Source of the DNA: an uncultured Collinsella sp. | Lineage (GTDB): Bacteria; Actinomycetota; Coriobacteriia; Coriobacteriales; Coriobacteriaceae | DNA length: 17,283 nt | Assembly (NCBI GenBank): GCA_900555225.1 | Contig: USKL01000003.1 | Location: forward strand, 1 to 17,283 | Direction: 5' to 3' | Part shown: positions 1 through 7,822 of the stretch, one piece after another | How the letters are laid out: every line of letters starts with the position of its first letter | Position numbering within the stretch: the stretch's first letter is position 1 | The notes under the pieces: generated by a model | The model's database searches: none | What the model saw: the letters and a program-made list of their open reading frames with translations, nothing else | Told to the model about the DNA's origin: nothing | Program-made: the position numbers and the translations under genes

Positions 1-211
1 GCGGCCTTCTAACAGCAAAAACCAAGTGAGTAGATTTTTTGCAGGAATCCGAGCACACGCCAAATCGCCACAGCGCTGACCTGCAGTTTTACCGAGCATT
101 TGTCGCGATGTGCTCGGTAAATCCAAAAAAGTCTACTCACTTGCATCTGAGGCGCACCGGATCGGCAAAAAACCGCCGCGAAAGGGATCCGGACCCTTCG
201 CGGCAGTTGTT
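1..211. repeat. Intergenic dyad element, copy A
   Basis: This is one of two diverged copies of a ~210-bp element; the other is at 14025-14237. Both have the same order of parts. An outer inverted repeat has arms CAAGTGAGTAGATTTTTTG (23-41) and CAAAAAAGTCTACTCACTTG (124-143). An interior of ~80 bases follows, and then a GC-rich hairpin (175-204). Copy A also has a private inner dyad, TTTACCGAGCA with TGCTCGGTAAA. Both copies lie just 3' of a minus-strand gene. The element may run beyond the left edge of the window. No transposase or clear coding content is visible. I do not recognise it as a named family. Confidence 0.7.
167..204 (-). terminator. Rho-independent terminator of the DUF4143 ATPase gene
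   Basis: Read on the minus strand, arms GCCGCGAAGGG and CCCTTTCGCGGC (one extra base) form a strong hairpin followed by a run of six T (plus-strand A at 167-172). It lies 23 bases past the stop of the ATPase gene. It forms one end of the dyad element, so the repeat brings or preserves a terminator. Confidence 0.8.
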
Positions 212-226
212 AATACGCCGAACTTG

Positions 227-1396
227 TTATCGCAAAAGCCAATCACGCGCCGAGACCACGCTACAGTCTTTCGACTCATACGTTGAGTCCACGCGGGCCA
301 CAACATAGCGCGCATCTTTTGCAATGTCGATCTCATCGCATACAGTCTGTAGATGGCGGGCGTACTTATCGTGATACGTTCTGGATGATTTTATTTCGAT
401 AGCCTTGGGACTCCCTGAGTTTGTGCAGTCGAGCAAATCGATTTCTCGCTTGCCGTCGTCCCTATAGAAATACAACTCGGGATTCTCGCCCACGTTGAGA
501 TGGCTCTTCGCCGTTTCGGAAACGATGAGGTTTTCGAAAACTGCCCCCAGATAAGGGCTCTCCAAAAGTTGCTCCAGTGATCCAATTTTGAGCAAGTAGC
601 AGAGCAGCCCCGTGTCGTAAAAATAAAGCTTGGGCGTTTTAGTCAAACGTTTCCTGGCATTTGCATAATAAGGCTGCAGTGAAAACGTCAGGTAGCTCTG
701 CTCCAGGATAGACAACCAGCTTTTAATGGTCGATACGTTCACACCCGTATCTCGAGAAAGCGAAGATATATTAATGAGAGCACCGGCGCTCTGGGCAATT
801 ATGGACAGTAACTTATGAAACTCCGCTTTATTGCGCACGTCAAGCAAGCCCACAACATCGCGCTCAACATAGGTATCAATATAGCTGGGGAAATAAACCG
901 AGGACGGCATTCCGGCGGAACGCAGGCGAGGGTATCCCCCTTCGAGCGCAAACAAATCCACTTCCAACTGCCCCTGCTGGCCCCTCTCCGCTTCTCGAAA
1001 CGAAAATGGCAGCAATTTTAAGATCCCGACTCGCCCGGCAAGAGACTGGCCGATGCTTTTCATCATCAAAAAGTTTTGCGATCCCGTAAGGATGTATTGA
1101 CCGGCATCTCCCCGCTCATCCGAAACAACCTGGATCATCGAGAACAAATCCGGGGCGTATTGCGCCTCATCGATGATGAGTCCGCCCTTTCGGTTGCGGA
1201 TAAAACTCACCGGATCCTCCAAGGCCGCGCGCCTCGTTTGGGGGTCCTCAAGCGTGACATAGGAATAGTCGGGAAAGGCATGCCTAACCAGCGTAGACTT
1301 TCCGCTCTGCCTAGGCCCCGTCAACGACACAACAGGAAACCAACCCGCCATGCGAATGAGCAACTCATGCAAATCCCTGTTAATGTACTCGGCCAT
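227..1396 (-). CDS. AAA ATPase with C-terminal DUF4143 domain
   Basis: Predicted 389-residue ATPase of the widespread AAA_14/DUF4143 family, whose cellular role is unclear. Walker A is GPRQSGKST (27-35), Walker B is GLIIDEAQ (72-79), and a sensor-like ILTGSQN is at 102-108. A winged-helix-like segment covers about 195-240. The C-terminal domain ends in a PD-(D/E)XK-like pattern, REID (317-320) then EIKSS (334-338), typical of DUF4143. I chose the start at 1396 because AAGGGG lies seven bases upstream. The open frame continues to 1471 but only through the 23-bp repeats. The gene stands alone, with its own terminator at 167-204. The family is often found in variable regions. A DNA-processing or toxin-antitoxin-like role would be speculation. 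Confidence 0.9.
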   Translation of the reverse strand: MAEYINRDLHELLIRMAGWFPVVSLTGPRQSGKSTLVRHAFPDYSYVTLEDPQTRRAALEDPVSFIRNRKGGLIIDEAQYAPDLFSMIQVVSDERGDAGQYILTGSQNFLMMKSIGQSLAGRVGILKLLPFSFREAERGQQGQLEVDLFALEGGYPRLRSAGMPSSVYFPSYIDTYVERDVVGLLDVRNKAEFHKLLSIIAQSAGALINISSLSRDTGVNVSTIKSWLSILEQSYLTFSLQPYYANARKRLTKTPKLYFYDTGLLCYLLKIGSLEQLLESPYLGAVFENLIVSETAKSHLNVGENPELYFYRDDGKREIDLLDCTNSGSPKAIEIKSSRTYHDKYARHLQTVCDEIDIAKDARYVVARVDSTYESKDCSVVSARDWLLR

Positions 1397-1421
1397 ATCA
1401 ACGCCCCTTATAACGCTGTTA

Positions 1422-1513
1422 CCATAATCGTATAGTATCATTTGCCATAATCTCGCAGTAGCGTTTTCCATAATCTTGTAGTAGTGTTTTCCACAATCTT
1501 ATAGTAGCCCAGT
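1422..1513. repeat. Four 23-bp tandem repeats upstream of the ATPase gene
   Basis: The motif CCATAATC or CCACAATC starts at 1422, 1445, 1468 and 1491, an exact 23-base period. The plus-strand consensus is about CCATAATCTTGTAGTAG followed by TGTTTT. The array begins 26 bases upstream of the ATPase start, in its promoter or leader region. The period is not a multiple of three, so it is not a repeated peptide. Iteron-like binding sites for an autoregulator are the simplest reading. Confidence 0.8.
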
Positions 1514-1550
1514 TCAAAAACGTTATTTATAGAGCCGAAATCTCAGACCC

Positions 1551-1598
1551 TAAATAACAATAGCCACCACAATGGGAACTGTCCCCATTGCGGTGGCT
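1551..1598 (-). terminator. Terminator downstream of the MATE gene
   Basis: Arms AGCCACCACAATGGG (1562-1576) and CCCATTGCGGTGGCT (1584-1598) form a 15-bp stem. Its single mismatch becomes a G-U pair on the minus strand. The minus-strand sequence after it, ATTGTTATTT, is T-rich. It lies ~50 bases past the MATE stop codon. Confidence 0.7.
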
Positions 1599-1647
1599 TG
1601 CAGGCGAGTTGACTTATTCGACTATCGCGGGCCGGCCGTGTCCGAGT

Positions 1648-3024
1648 CTAGAGCGTGGCAAGTCGCTTGGATTCGCGGACGGCGAGGGCGATGGAGATAA
1701 GACCAGTGATGGCGTCAGCCGCCACCAAGGCAAACCAGACACCCTGAACGCCCATCATGTTGCCAAGCAGGTACATAAGCGGCACGGAGCAGATCACGTA
1801 GCGGAGCAGACCGGTGAACGTGGCGATACCCACCTTCTCAACCGCCTGGAAGTACATCGACATGGTCATGGCAAGATAGCCCAGGGCCACGGCCAGGATA
1901 ACGATGCGCGTGGCGTTGGCGGCAACCTCGACGAGCGCCGGGTCGCTACCAGCAAAAAAGGCGCAGACCGGCGTTGCGGCCACCCATAGCACAGCAGACA
2001 CCGCAGCAAGCGTCACGACCTGGTACTTAAGCGTGCAGGAGAGCGTTTCCTTGAGGCGCGCCCACGCCTTGGCGCCGGCGTTGAAGGCGGCAATGGGCTG
2101 CAGGCCGTACGAGAAGCACTGGGCGACCATCATGGTAATGTAGAGGATGTAGCCGTTGATCACACCAAAGGCCGCGATGTAGAGCGAACCCATGTCGCCG
2201 CCGAGCTGGCCAAGCAACGAGTTGGCAACGGTGTTGAAGATGAACGTGGCAGCTTGCACCAAAAAGAACGGGAAACCAATCTTAATGATCTGGCCGCAGA
2301 TGGCCATGTCGAGTTTGAGGTCGGCGGCGTTGATCTGGAGCTGCGACTTCTTACCGCCGATGAACCAGAAGATACCGATGGCCCAGATACCGATGGAAAG
2401 ACCGTAGTACACGCCAGCTCCCATAACGCCAAGCTTGAGCACAAACGTGGAAAGCGCAAGCCAGCAGATAGCGACGATGGCAGACACGGTCATGAGGTTG
2501 GCCTGGATCTGAACCTTCTCGTCCACACGCATGACGGCGGTGACCATCTGACCAATGACCGTGAGCGGCAGCAGCACGGAGAAGGTGCGCACGCCGGCAA
2601 CGGTATCGGTCATGATGTCGGGCGTGGCGCCGAAGAATGCGCAGATGGGCTCGGTAAACACAGCCATCACCACAGCAAGCAGCACACTCACAATCGTGGT
2701 AAGCCAAAAACCCTGGCTAAACGCCTTGCTGGCGCCCTTAATGTCGCCGGCACCCAAAAGGTTGCCCACCACGGCGGGCACGCCGGTGCCAAACAGGTTG
2801 CCAAAGGCCAGGTTAATGTACTCGACCGACATGATGATCGAAACACAGGCCAGGCCGTGTGCACCCAGGCCCCAACCCATCACGAGGCCCTCAAGGACCA
2901 CCATGATAATCTGGGCGAGCATACCCTGGCCGGTGATGATGGTGTACTTGCGCACCAGGCCGGGAATCGGCTGCGAGGCAAGCTCACGCTCCTCCTCAAC
3001 AGCGGCGGTTGTCTCTTCTGCCAT
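1648..3024 (-). CDS. MATE family multidrug/cation efflux transporter
   Basis: A 458-residue polytopic membrane protein with the size and repeated hydrophobic pattern of MATE transporters (about 12 helices, two homologous halves). These export drugs or metabolites using a sodium or proton gradient. Typical features are the N-terminal IITGQGMLAQIIM helix, the first-half loop FGTGVPAVVGNLLGAGD, and the second-half segment GLQPIAAFNAGAKAWARLKE. The start at 3024 follows AAAGGGGAG by five bases; the longer frame to 3081 reads through a 12-bp tandem repeat and is not used. It lies 96 bases downstream of the amidohydrolase on the same strand, so the two are probably co-transcribed. The substrate cannot be read from the sequence. 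Confidence 0.92.
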   Translation of the reverse strand: MAEETTAAVEEERELASQPIPGLVRKYTIITGQGMLAQIIMVVLEGLVMGWGLGAHGLACVSIIMSVEYINLAFGNLFGTGVPAVVGNLLGAGDIKGASKAFSQGFWLTTIVSVLLAVVMAVFTEPICAFFGATPDIMTDTVAGVRTFSVLLPLTVIGQMVTAVMRVDEKVQIQANLMTVSAIVAICWLALSTFVLKLGVMGAGVYYGLSIGIWAIGIFWFIGGKKSQLQINAADLKLDMAICGQIIKIGFPFFLVQAATFIFNTVANSLLGQLGGDMGSLYIAAFGVINGYILYITMMVAQCFSYGLQPIAAFNAGAKAWARLKETLSCTLKYQVVTLAAVSAVLWVAATPVCAFFAGSDPALVEVAANATRIVILAVALGYLAMTMSMYFQAVEKVGIATFTGLLRYVICSVPLMYLLGNMMGVQGVWFALVAADAITGLISIALAVRESKRLATL

Positions 3025-3049
3025 TGTTCTCCCCTTTCCATGAGAGATT

Positions 3050-3073
3050 GATGAATGGATGGATGAATGGATG
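3050..3073. repeat. 12-bp tandem duplication in the MATE leader
   Basis: GATGAATGGATG occurs twice head to tail, without mismatch, between the amidohydrolase stop and the MATE ribosome binding site. It is probably a slippage-prone repeat; it is outside the MATE frame when the start at 3024 is used. Confidence 0.75.
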
Positions 3074-3103
3074 GGCGGCACGCACAGGCTGTGGCACCGC
3101 CCA
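3072..3103. other. Intercistronic hairpin between the amidohydrolase and MATE genes
   Basis: TGGGCGG (3072-3078) pairs with CCGCCCA (3097-3103), with a smaller CACAG/CTGTG helix possible inside. There is no T-run on either side, so mRNA processing or stabilisation is more likely than termination. Confidence 0.45.
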
Positions 3104-3120
3104 GCGATGCAGCAGCCCCG

Positions 3121-4749
3121 CTAGGCCTCGTAGACCACCTTGCCGGCAATCATCGTGAGAGACGCCGTGGCCTCGAGGACCTCAGCCGGTTCGCAGTCAA
3201 AGAGGTTGCGGTCGAGCACACAGATATCAGCCTGTTTGCCGCATGCGAGCGTACCGATGCGATCCTCGGCATGCATGGCGTAGGCGCTGCCGTAGGTGTA
3301 GGCGCGCAGGGCCTCGGCCATGGTAATGCGCTCCTGGGGGAACCAGCCCTCGGGGTTGGAGCCGTCCTCGAGCATGCGGAAGACCGCGCCGTACACCTCC
3401 TCCATGGGCTCCAAGCCCACAACGGGGAAGTCGCTGCCCAAGTGCACCACGGCACCGCTGGCAAGCAGGCTGTGCAGGGGCCACGAAAGCGCTGCACGCT
3501 CGGGGCCCACGGCATCGTCCTTGGCAAGGTCAGCCATATCGAGCAGCATGTGCCACGGTTGCATGCCGGGGCATATACCAAGCTCCGCGTAGCGCGGCAG
3601 ATCCTCGGGCTGAACCGTCTCGTTGTGCTCCATGGAGTGGCGGCAACCCCGCTTACCATGCAAGCGCTCGCCCTCCTCAAAGCAATCAAGCACAAAACGC
3701 ACCGAGCGATCGCCGATCGTATGGACGCGCGTGTCAACGCCCCATTCCTGCGCCCTGACAATGGCGGCACGGATGCGCTCTGGATCCTCCGCGGGCTCAC
3801 CGCAGGTATCGGGCGCATTGCTATAGGGTTCAAGCATCCAAGCGGTGTGGTCGGAGCACACGCCATCAAGAAACTGCTTAAAGCCGTGCCACTCGACCTG
3901 CGTACCCGAGAAGGCGTATTTCTCCTTGATCTGCTCGAGCGTTAAGGACTCGTTTTCGAACAGATCGGTGTACAGGAACACGCGCAGTGGCAAGTCGCCC
4001 TTGGCATTAAGACCTGCCAACACCGCATACGGGTTTTCCATGCTCACAAACGTAGGATTGACCATGCCGACCGTAGTGATTCCCAGGGCATTGGCGCGCC
4101 GGGCGGTTTTTGCAAACGACGCGTCAACAACCTCGGGCGCTGGGTCGTAGACCTCGTCCATAAAGAAGACGCCGGCGTTGTTGGAAAACACGCCCGTCAG
4201 ATTGCCCTCGGCATCCTTAAGGATCTTGCCGCCTGCGGGATCGGGCGTCTGCGAAGTTACTCCCACCTTGTTGATGGCGCAGGTATTGGCACTAAAGGTA
4301 TGCAGGTCAACCTGCTGCAGAAAGACCGGGCGGTCCGAGATGTACTCATCGATCATCGCGGCTGTGGGCATCTCGGGGACATCCCACTGGAACTGGATAA
4401 TCTGGCAGCCCAGAATCCACTCGTTATCGGGATGGTCGGCCGCAAACGCCACGACACGTTCCATCGCCATCTCAAAACTGGTGCAGTCGATGAGGTTGAC
4501 GGCAAAATCGGGGTCGGTCATAAACGCGCCCTGGGCAAAATGCGTGTGTGAGTCGATCAGGCCGGGCATGACGAGCTGGTCGCCAAAGTCGCGCACCTCG
4601 GTATCGGGACCGATAAACGGTGCCAGGTGAGCATCGTCACCGCAGGCAACAATCTTATCACCGCGCACGGCAACGCCGCCCTTAAACGGCTCGAGCCCAT
4701 CGCCGGTAAAGACGGCGTTGCTCTTGATAACTACATCAGCCTTGTCCAT
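3121..4749 (-). CDS. YtcJ-like metal-dependent amidohydrolase (amidohydrolase family 3)
   Basis: A 542-residue TIM-barrel hydrolase of the cyclic amidohydrolase superfamily. The N-terminal beta-sandwich strand is followed by the metal motif DSHTH (66-70). Later come GFKQFLDG (289-296), RVHTIGD (341-347), CRHSMEHNE (369-377) and the late metal ligand Asp in HLGSDFP (436-442). Its length matches the YtcJ group, whose members hydrolyse C-N bonds in varied amides; most physiological substrates are unknown. No signal peptide is seen, so it is probably cytoplasmic. The start at 4749 has GAGGAGG a few bases upstream. It precedes the MATE gene on the same strand and lies downstream of a membrane LuxR regulator, suggesting sensing, hydrolysis and export of one small molecule. 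That link is inference. Confidence 0.9.
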   Translation of the reverse strand: MDKADVVIKSNAVFTGDGLEPFKGGVAVRGDKIVACGDDAHLAPFIGPDTEVRDFGDQLVMPGLIDSHTHFAQGAFMTDPDFAVNLIDCTSFEMAMERVVAFAADHPDNEWILGCQIIQFQWDVPEMPTAAMIDEYISDRPVFLQQVDLHTFSANTCAINKVGVTSQTPDPAGGKILKDAEGNLTGVFSNNAGVFFMDEVYDPAPEVVDASFAKTARRANALGITTVGMVNPTFVSMENPYAVLAGLNAKGDLPLRVFLYTDLFENESLTLEQIKEKYAFSGTQVEWHGFKQFLDGVCSDHTAWMLEPYSNAPDTCGEPAEDPERIRAAIVRAQEWGVDTRVHTIGDRSVRFVLDCFEEGERLHGKRGCRHSMEHNETVQPEDLPRYAELGICPGMQPWHMLLDMADLAKDDAVGPERAALSWPLHSLLASGAVVHLGSDFPVVGLEPMEEVYGAVFRMLEDGSNPEGWFPQERITMAEALRAYTYGSAYAMHAEDRIGTLACGKQADICVLDRNLFDCEPAEVLEATASLTMIAGKVVYEA

Positions 4750-5064
4750 GTGAGCCTCCTCAGGCATCTTTGGTTGCAACGCGGACGCACCGCCCGCGTG
4801 GGCACTCGGTTGGGAGCGTAGCGCTCCCGCATCGGCGCGTGCCTACAAGCCGTGCTCGGACGTCTGTCCCACGTCCGCGGCTTCGCGCTACACCCATTGA
4901 TACACAGGGGCAAATCCGTGCCAAGGCCAGGGATCGCAAACGGTCAGTTTAAGCAGGTTTACACGCTTTACCTGCAGGTTTATTGTCTGAGATTATTACC
5001 GCGTCATTACGCCCAACGGCGTGCCCGCCCACACGGCAAGACCCGCATGCAAGGAAGAATAGGA
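4750..5064. other. Spacer between LuxR regulator 1 and the amidohydrolase, with small dyads
   Basis: No gene is supported here. Visible dyads are GGGAGCG/CGCTCCC (4812-4828), CGGACGT/ACGTCCG (4857-4877) and ACGCC/GGCGT (5009-5022). There is also a tandem GCAGGTTTA motif around 4954-4983 that includes the palindrome CCTGCAGG. The promoter of the amidohydrolase-MATE pair should lie here, but I see no convincing -35/-10 pair, which would suit an activator-dependent promoter. None of the hairpins has a good T-run for ending the luxR transcript. Confidence 0.4.
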
Positions 5065-6057
5065 CTAGGAACGCCAAAAGGCATCTATGAGGTCATCTCG
5101 GTTGGAGACACCGCTTTTAACGTAGATGCGATGCAAGTGCGCCTTGACAGTGCCAGGGCTGATGACCAACTCGCTGGCGATGTTTTGGGCGTCGTTGCCC
5201 TTCAGCACCAGCGTGAGCACCTCCTGCTCGCGCCGCGACAGCTTACGGGCATCGGCATAGATCACAACGCGTGATGCTAGATCGTCCCCAGAGCGTGCGC
5301 TCTCGGCCGCCACGTCCTCATCGGCACGCGGATGACGGGCATACACGCGCAGGATATGGCTAAACTGGCAAAAGAGTTGGACCGCGCATGCCACGAGCAG
5401 CACGTTTTCGGAGATATTGCGCTCGGACAGATACCACAAAAAGAGGCTGATGACGGGGTTTTGAGAGTCGGGGCGGCAGAACAAGATCATGTAGGTGTCC
5501 TCGGCGATCACACAAAACACAAGAACGAAGGCCACCTTCCAAAAGAGCTTTGAGCGGTCGAGGTCGAGTTTCTCAACACGCGTTGCTCTGTACCGGTAAT
5601 GCCAGGCGGCATAGGCAAGACATCCTACATTGCCCAGGTCACGCGTGAGCAAAAAGAGATACTGCTGCACCTCTCCGGCAGCGCCGCTGCGAGGCACCAG
5701 CAGCAATTGCAAGATTGAAAACGGCACGATAGCGAGTCCGAGCATGCGCGACGTCGGTCTTTTGCGCAAGCGCGCAAACATCCATAGCACCACGCAGGCA
5801 TAGATGGCAATACCAAGCACGCAGCGCAGCAAGGGGTGCTGCAGCGGCTCGCTAAAGGTAACGGCGTAGTCGTATTTGAGCCGATTGTACTCGTCAAAAA
5901 AGATGACCGACATATCGAGCATATAGAGCAAAAAACCCGCCGCGGCCACGAGGCTGTCGCGACGGCGCGTCATGAGCCAAACCACCAATGCCACGGCACT
6001 GGTCACCAGAGCCACACCCATGATAATCGTGGTGTAGATATAGAACGCGAAACTCAT
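5065..6057 (-). CDS. Membrane-anchored LuxR-family transcriptional regulator 1
   Basis: A 330-residue protein. The N-terminal ~235 residues are strongly hydrophobic with about seven predicted membrane helices. They are followed by a charged linker and a LuxR-type helix-turn-helix at 272-325 (LSRREQEVLTLVLKG ... PGTVKAHLHRIYVKSG). There is no receiver or known ligand domain, so the membrane part is the likely sensor. This architecture is known from Coriobacteriia, where such proteins control neighbouring catabolic genes in Eggerthella lenta. It is paralogous to the protein at 12976-13941: both share WYLSERN/LYLSERN plus SENV, and an AED motif before helix six. The start is supported by GGGGAGG upstream. 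Likely targets are the amidohydrolase-MATE pair and the divergent small gene. Confidence 0.9.
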   Translation of the reverse strand: MSFAFYIYTTIIMGVALVTSAVALVVWLMTRRRDSLVAAAGFLLYMLDMSVIFFDEYNRLKYDYAVTFSEPLQHPLLRCVLGIAIYACVVLWMFARLRKRPTSRMLGLAIVPFSILQLLLVPRSGAAGEVQQYLFLLTRDLGNVGCLAYAAWHYRYRATRVEKLDLDRSKLFWKVAFVLVFCVIAEDTYMILFCRPDSQNPVISLFLWYLSERNISENVLLVACAVQLFCQFSHILRVYARHPRADEDVAAESARSGDDLASRVVIYADARKLSRREQEVLTLVLKGNDAQNIASELVISPGTVKAHLHRIYVKSGVSNRDDLIDAFWRS

Positions 6058-6090
6058 GCCCGCCTCCCCTGTCTAGATGCTGTGAGGATG

Positions 6091-6147
6091 TTGACAGATT
6101 CTTTGCCGCAAGATTAGACTCACCGATTAAACGTACTGTATCGTTTA
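6091..6147 (+). promoter_or_regulatory. Promoter and operator-like dyad for the small gene at 6186
   Basis: TTGACA (6091-6096), then 18 bases, then TAGACT (6115-6120) forms a plausible plus-strand promoter. A dyad TAAACG-N8-CGTTTA (6128-6147) falls where transcription would start. CTCACCGAT occurs at 6118-6126 and again at 6164-6172. The dyad lies between the divergent luxR and small gene and could be the regulator's site. Confidence 0.45.
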
Positions 6148-6185
6148 GATAAACAAGCTGTGTCTCACCGATGAAAGGAGATGCC

Positions 6186-6377
6186 ATGACACCGATCGCT
6201 CCGCTCAAGATGCTCGTCGCGCCCGCCGCCAAGGCCATCACCCGACTCGGTTCTTCCATGACCTACGACAATGTCCCCTGCGCCGTTGAGGCGCGTTCGG
6301 ACAGCTGCCCCTACCTGGGTCACGTCCCCTACTTTGCACCCAAGCTCGCATCTGATCCCGAGCAGTGTGAGCAGTAA
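6186..6377 (+). CDS. Small uncharacterised protein with SCPYLGH motif
   Basis: A 63-residue protein divergent from LuxR regulator 1. Its ribosome binding site, AAAGGAG five bases before ATG, is one of the best in the window and decides the start. The N-terminal third (MTPIAPLKMLVAPAAKAITR) is amphipathic. The C-terminal half holds two cysteines in DNVPCAVEARSDSCPYLGHV, and a third lies near the end. No membrane helix or export signal is evident. I do not recognise a named family. A metal- or redox-active cysteine role is possible but not shown. Its position and shared intergenic region suggest it belongs to the LuxR1 regulon. It converges with the permease gene ending at 6413. Confidence 0.7.
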   Translation: MTPIAPLKMLVAPAAKAITRLGSSMTYDNVPCAVEARSDSCPYLGHVPYFAPKLASDPEQCEQ

Positions 6378-6412
6378 TCCAAGATGCATCTAGCACCGCA
6401 CAACTCGCGGCG

Positions 6413-7822
6413 CTACTGTTTTGGTGCAAAGCGACCTGTCCCCCTTGCGCCAACGCCGGGATTGTCGATGCTGCGGCCGCGGCGCGATATGAGGCGCGAA
6501 ACCTCGCCCAGCAACACGCCGATCACCACACCCATGAGGATCGGCAACTTTGACATCTCGGCGGGCGAGCTGTTAAGCGGCACGATTGTCGCAACAATCG
6601 AAAGCACGAGTTCTACCACCGGCACCGCAAGCGCTACCGCAAGCACCTTGCCCTCGAAGGGCGCGCGAAACACACGCGGGCGGTCGTCGTATTTACGCAG
6701 GCGCCAAAACGCCGGGAACATCGGGATATAGCTCATGAGCAGAAAGACGACGTTCATCGAGAAGAAGACCCAAAAGACGTCGGAACCTTCACCCAGCGGA
6801 ATCTGAAGTAGCAGCACCAAGCTGGCAAAACAACCGTTAATGAGTGCCGAGCCGTTGGGCATGCCGGTCTTCTTGGACACCAGCGCAAAGGGACGCGGCA
6901 TGTTGCCATGGCGCGCGGCATAGCTCGCCACGTTGTTGACGCCAAAGCTCCAACAGATCATGTTGGCAAACAGCGTTACCAGAAAGGCCACGCCCACGAC
7001 CATCGTCAGCGGGTGAGCGCGCCCCACCATGGCGGCAACCGCGTCCACAATGCCCGAATCGAGTGAAAGCTGCTCGGTGGGAACCGCGGCTCCAATACCG
7101 ATGCCACAGATAATGTAGATCGCCGCGATGGCAACGCCACCGGCGATAACCGCCTTGGGGATATCGCGCGATGGGTTCTTCATCGTGCTGGCAAAGGTCG
7201 CGACCACCTCAAAGCCCATAAAGTTGAATAGGATGATTGAAAGATACGTCAGTGAGTTAGTGTCTCCCAGATCGGGGACAAATGTCTTAAACGACATATC
7301 GTTGGCAAAGCCGTTGTTGCAGGCAAACCAGATGCCGATGATTCCCACCACGGCGGTAATGAGCACCTTGATGACGGCGCCGGCATCCATGACCCAATCG
7401 GCCTCGGCCACCGGCTGCATTGCCATGACCGTGACGCCCCACACAAAGGCAAGCTCGATGGCAATTCGGACCCCAAGCGAAAATTCGATGCCCCATACCG
7501 CATTGATGACACTGGGGAACATGCAGGCGATACTTGCCACCCACAGTGGAAAGTTGACCCAATAGCACCAGGAGCAGCGGGCGCCCCAACGGTCGCCCAA
7601 GCCCAGGCGAACCCAATCGTACAGGCCGCCCTCGGAATCGAACGCCGTACCGAGCTCGGCCACCACCAGGCCATAGGGAAGCAAAAACGTAATGATGAGG
7701 AAGATCCACCAGAAGAACTGCACGTTACCCATGGCAGATGCCGGAGCGGCCGCCTCGATGGTAAAGACAACGCAGATAACCGAGAGGATGACCTCGAACA
7801 GGGAGAACTTTTTACCTGCCAC
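6413..7822 (-). CDS. APC-superfamily amino acid/polyamine permease (AguD paralog)
   Basis: A 469-residue permease with about 12 membrane helices, paralogous to the antiporter at 9996-11435. Both share the N-terminal VxxxEAAAPA, NxQFFWWIFLIxTFLLPYG, VVAELGT and GLGDxWGAR blocks and the FNFMGFEV helix. This subgroup includes glutamate/GABA-type and agmatine/putrescine exchangers. The start is GTG, with AGGGGGAG five bases upstream. A terminator-like hairpin with T5 (7842-7917) sits just before the ribosome binding site, and a 60-codon open frame overlaps the start by 11 bases. It lies 600 bases past aguA on the same strand. Substrate is unknown: it could move agmatine, putrescine or another amino acid. 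Confidence 0.9.
   Translation of the reverse strand: MAGKKFSLFEVILSVICVVFTIEAAAPASAMGNVQFFWWIFLIITFLLPYGLVVAELGTAFDSEGGLYDWVRLGLGDRWGARCSWCYWVNFPLWVASIACMFPSVINAVWGIEFSLGVRIAIELAFVWGVTVMAMQPVAEADWVMDAGAVIKVLITAVVGIIGIWFACNNGFANDMSFKTFVPDLGDTNSLTYLSIILFNFMGFEVVATFASTMKNPSRDIPKAVIAGGVAIAAIYIICGIGIGAAVPTEQLSLDSGIVDAVAAMVGRAHPLTMVVGVAFLVTLFANMICWSFGVNNVASYAARHGNMPRPFALVSKKTGMPNGSALINGCFASLVLLLQIPLGEGSDVFWVFFSMNVVFLLMSYIPMFPAFWRLRKYDDRPRVFRAPFEGKVLAVALAVPVVELVLSIVATIVPLNSSPAEMSKLPILMGVVIGVLLGEVSRLISRRGRSIDNPGVGARGTGRFAPKQ

Noticed and set aside
39..308. 89-codon frame in repeat copy A, with a similar frame in copy B (14063 onward)
   Set aside because: Start is TTG with no ribosome site. The frames are similar only because the copies have no indels there, and differences are not concentrated at third codon positions. 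The dyad structure explains the conservation better.
1422..1513. CRISPR-like array
   Set aside because: The repeats are directly tandem with a 23-base period and no unique spacers, and no cas genes are near.
2254..3051. 265-codon plus-strand frame opposite the MATE gene
   Set aside because: Histidine/aspartate/glycine-rich shadow frame; the MATE membrane pattern on the minus strand is clear.
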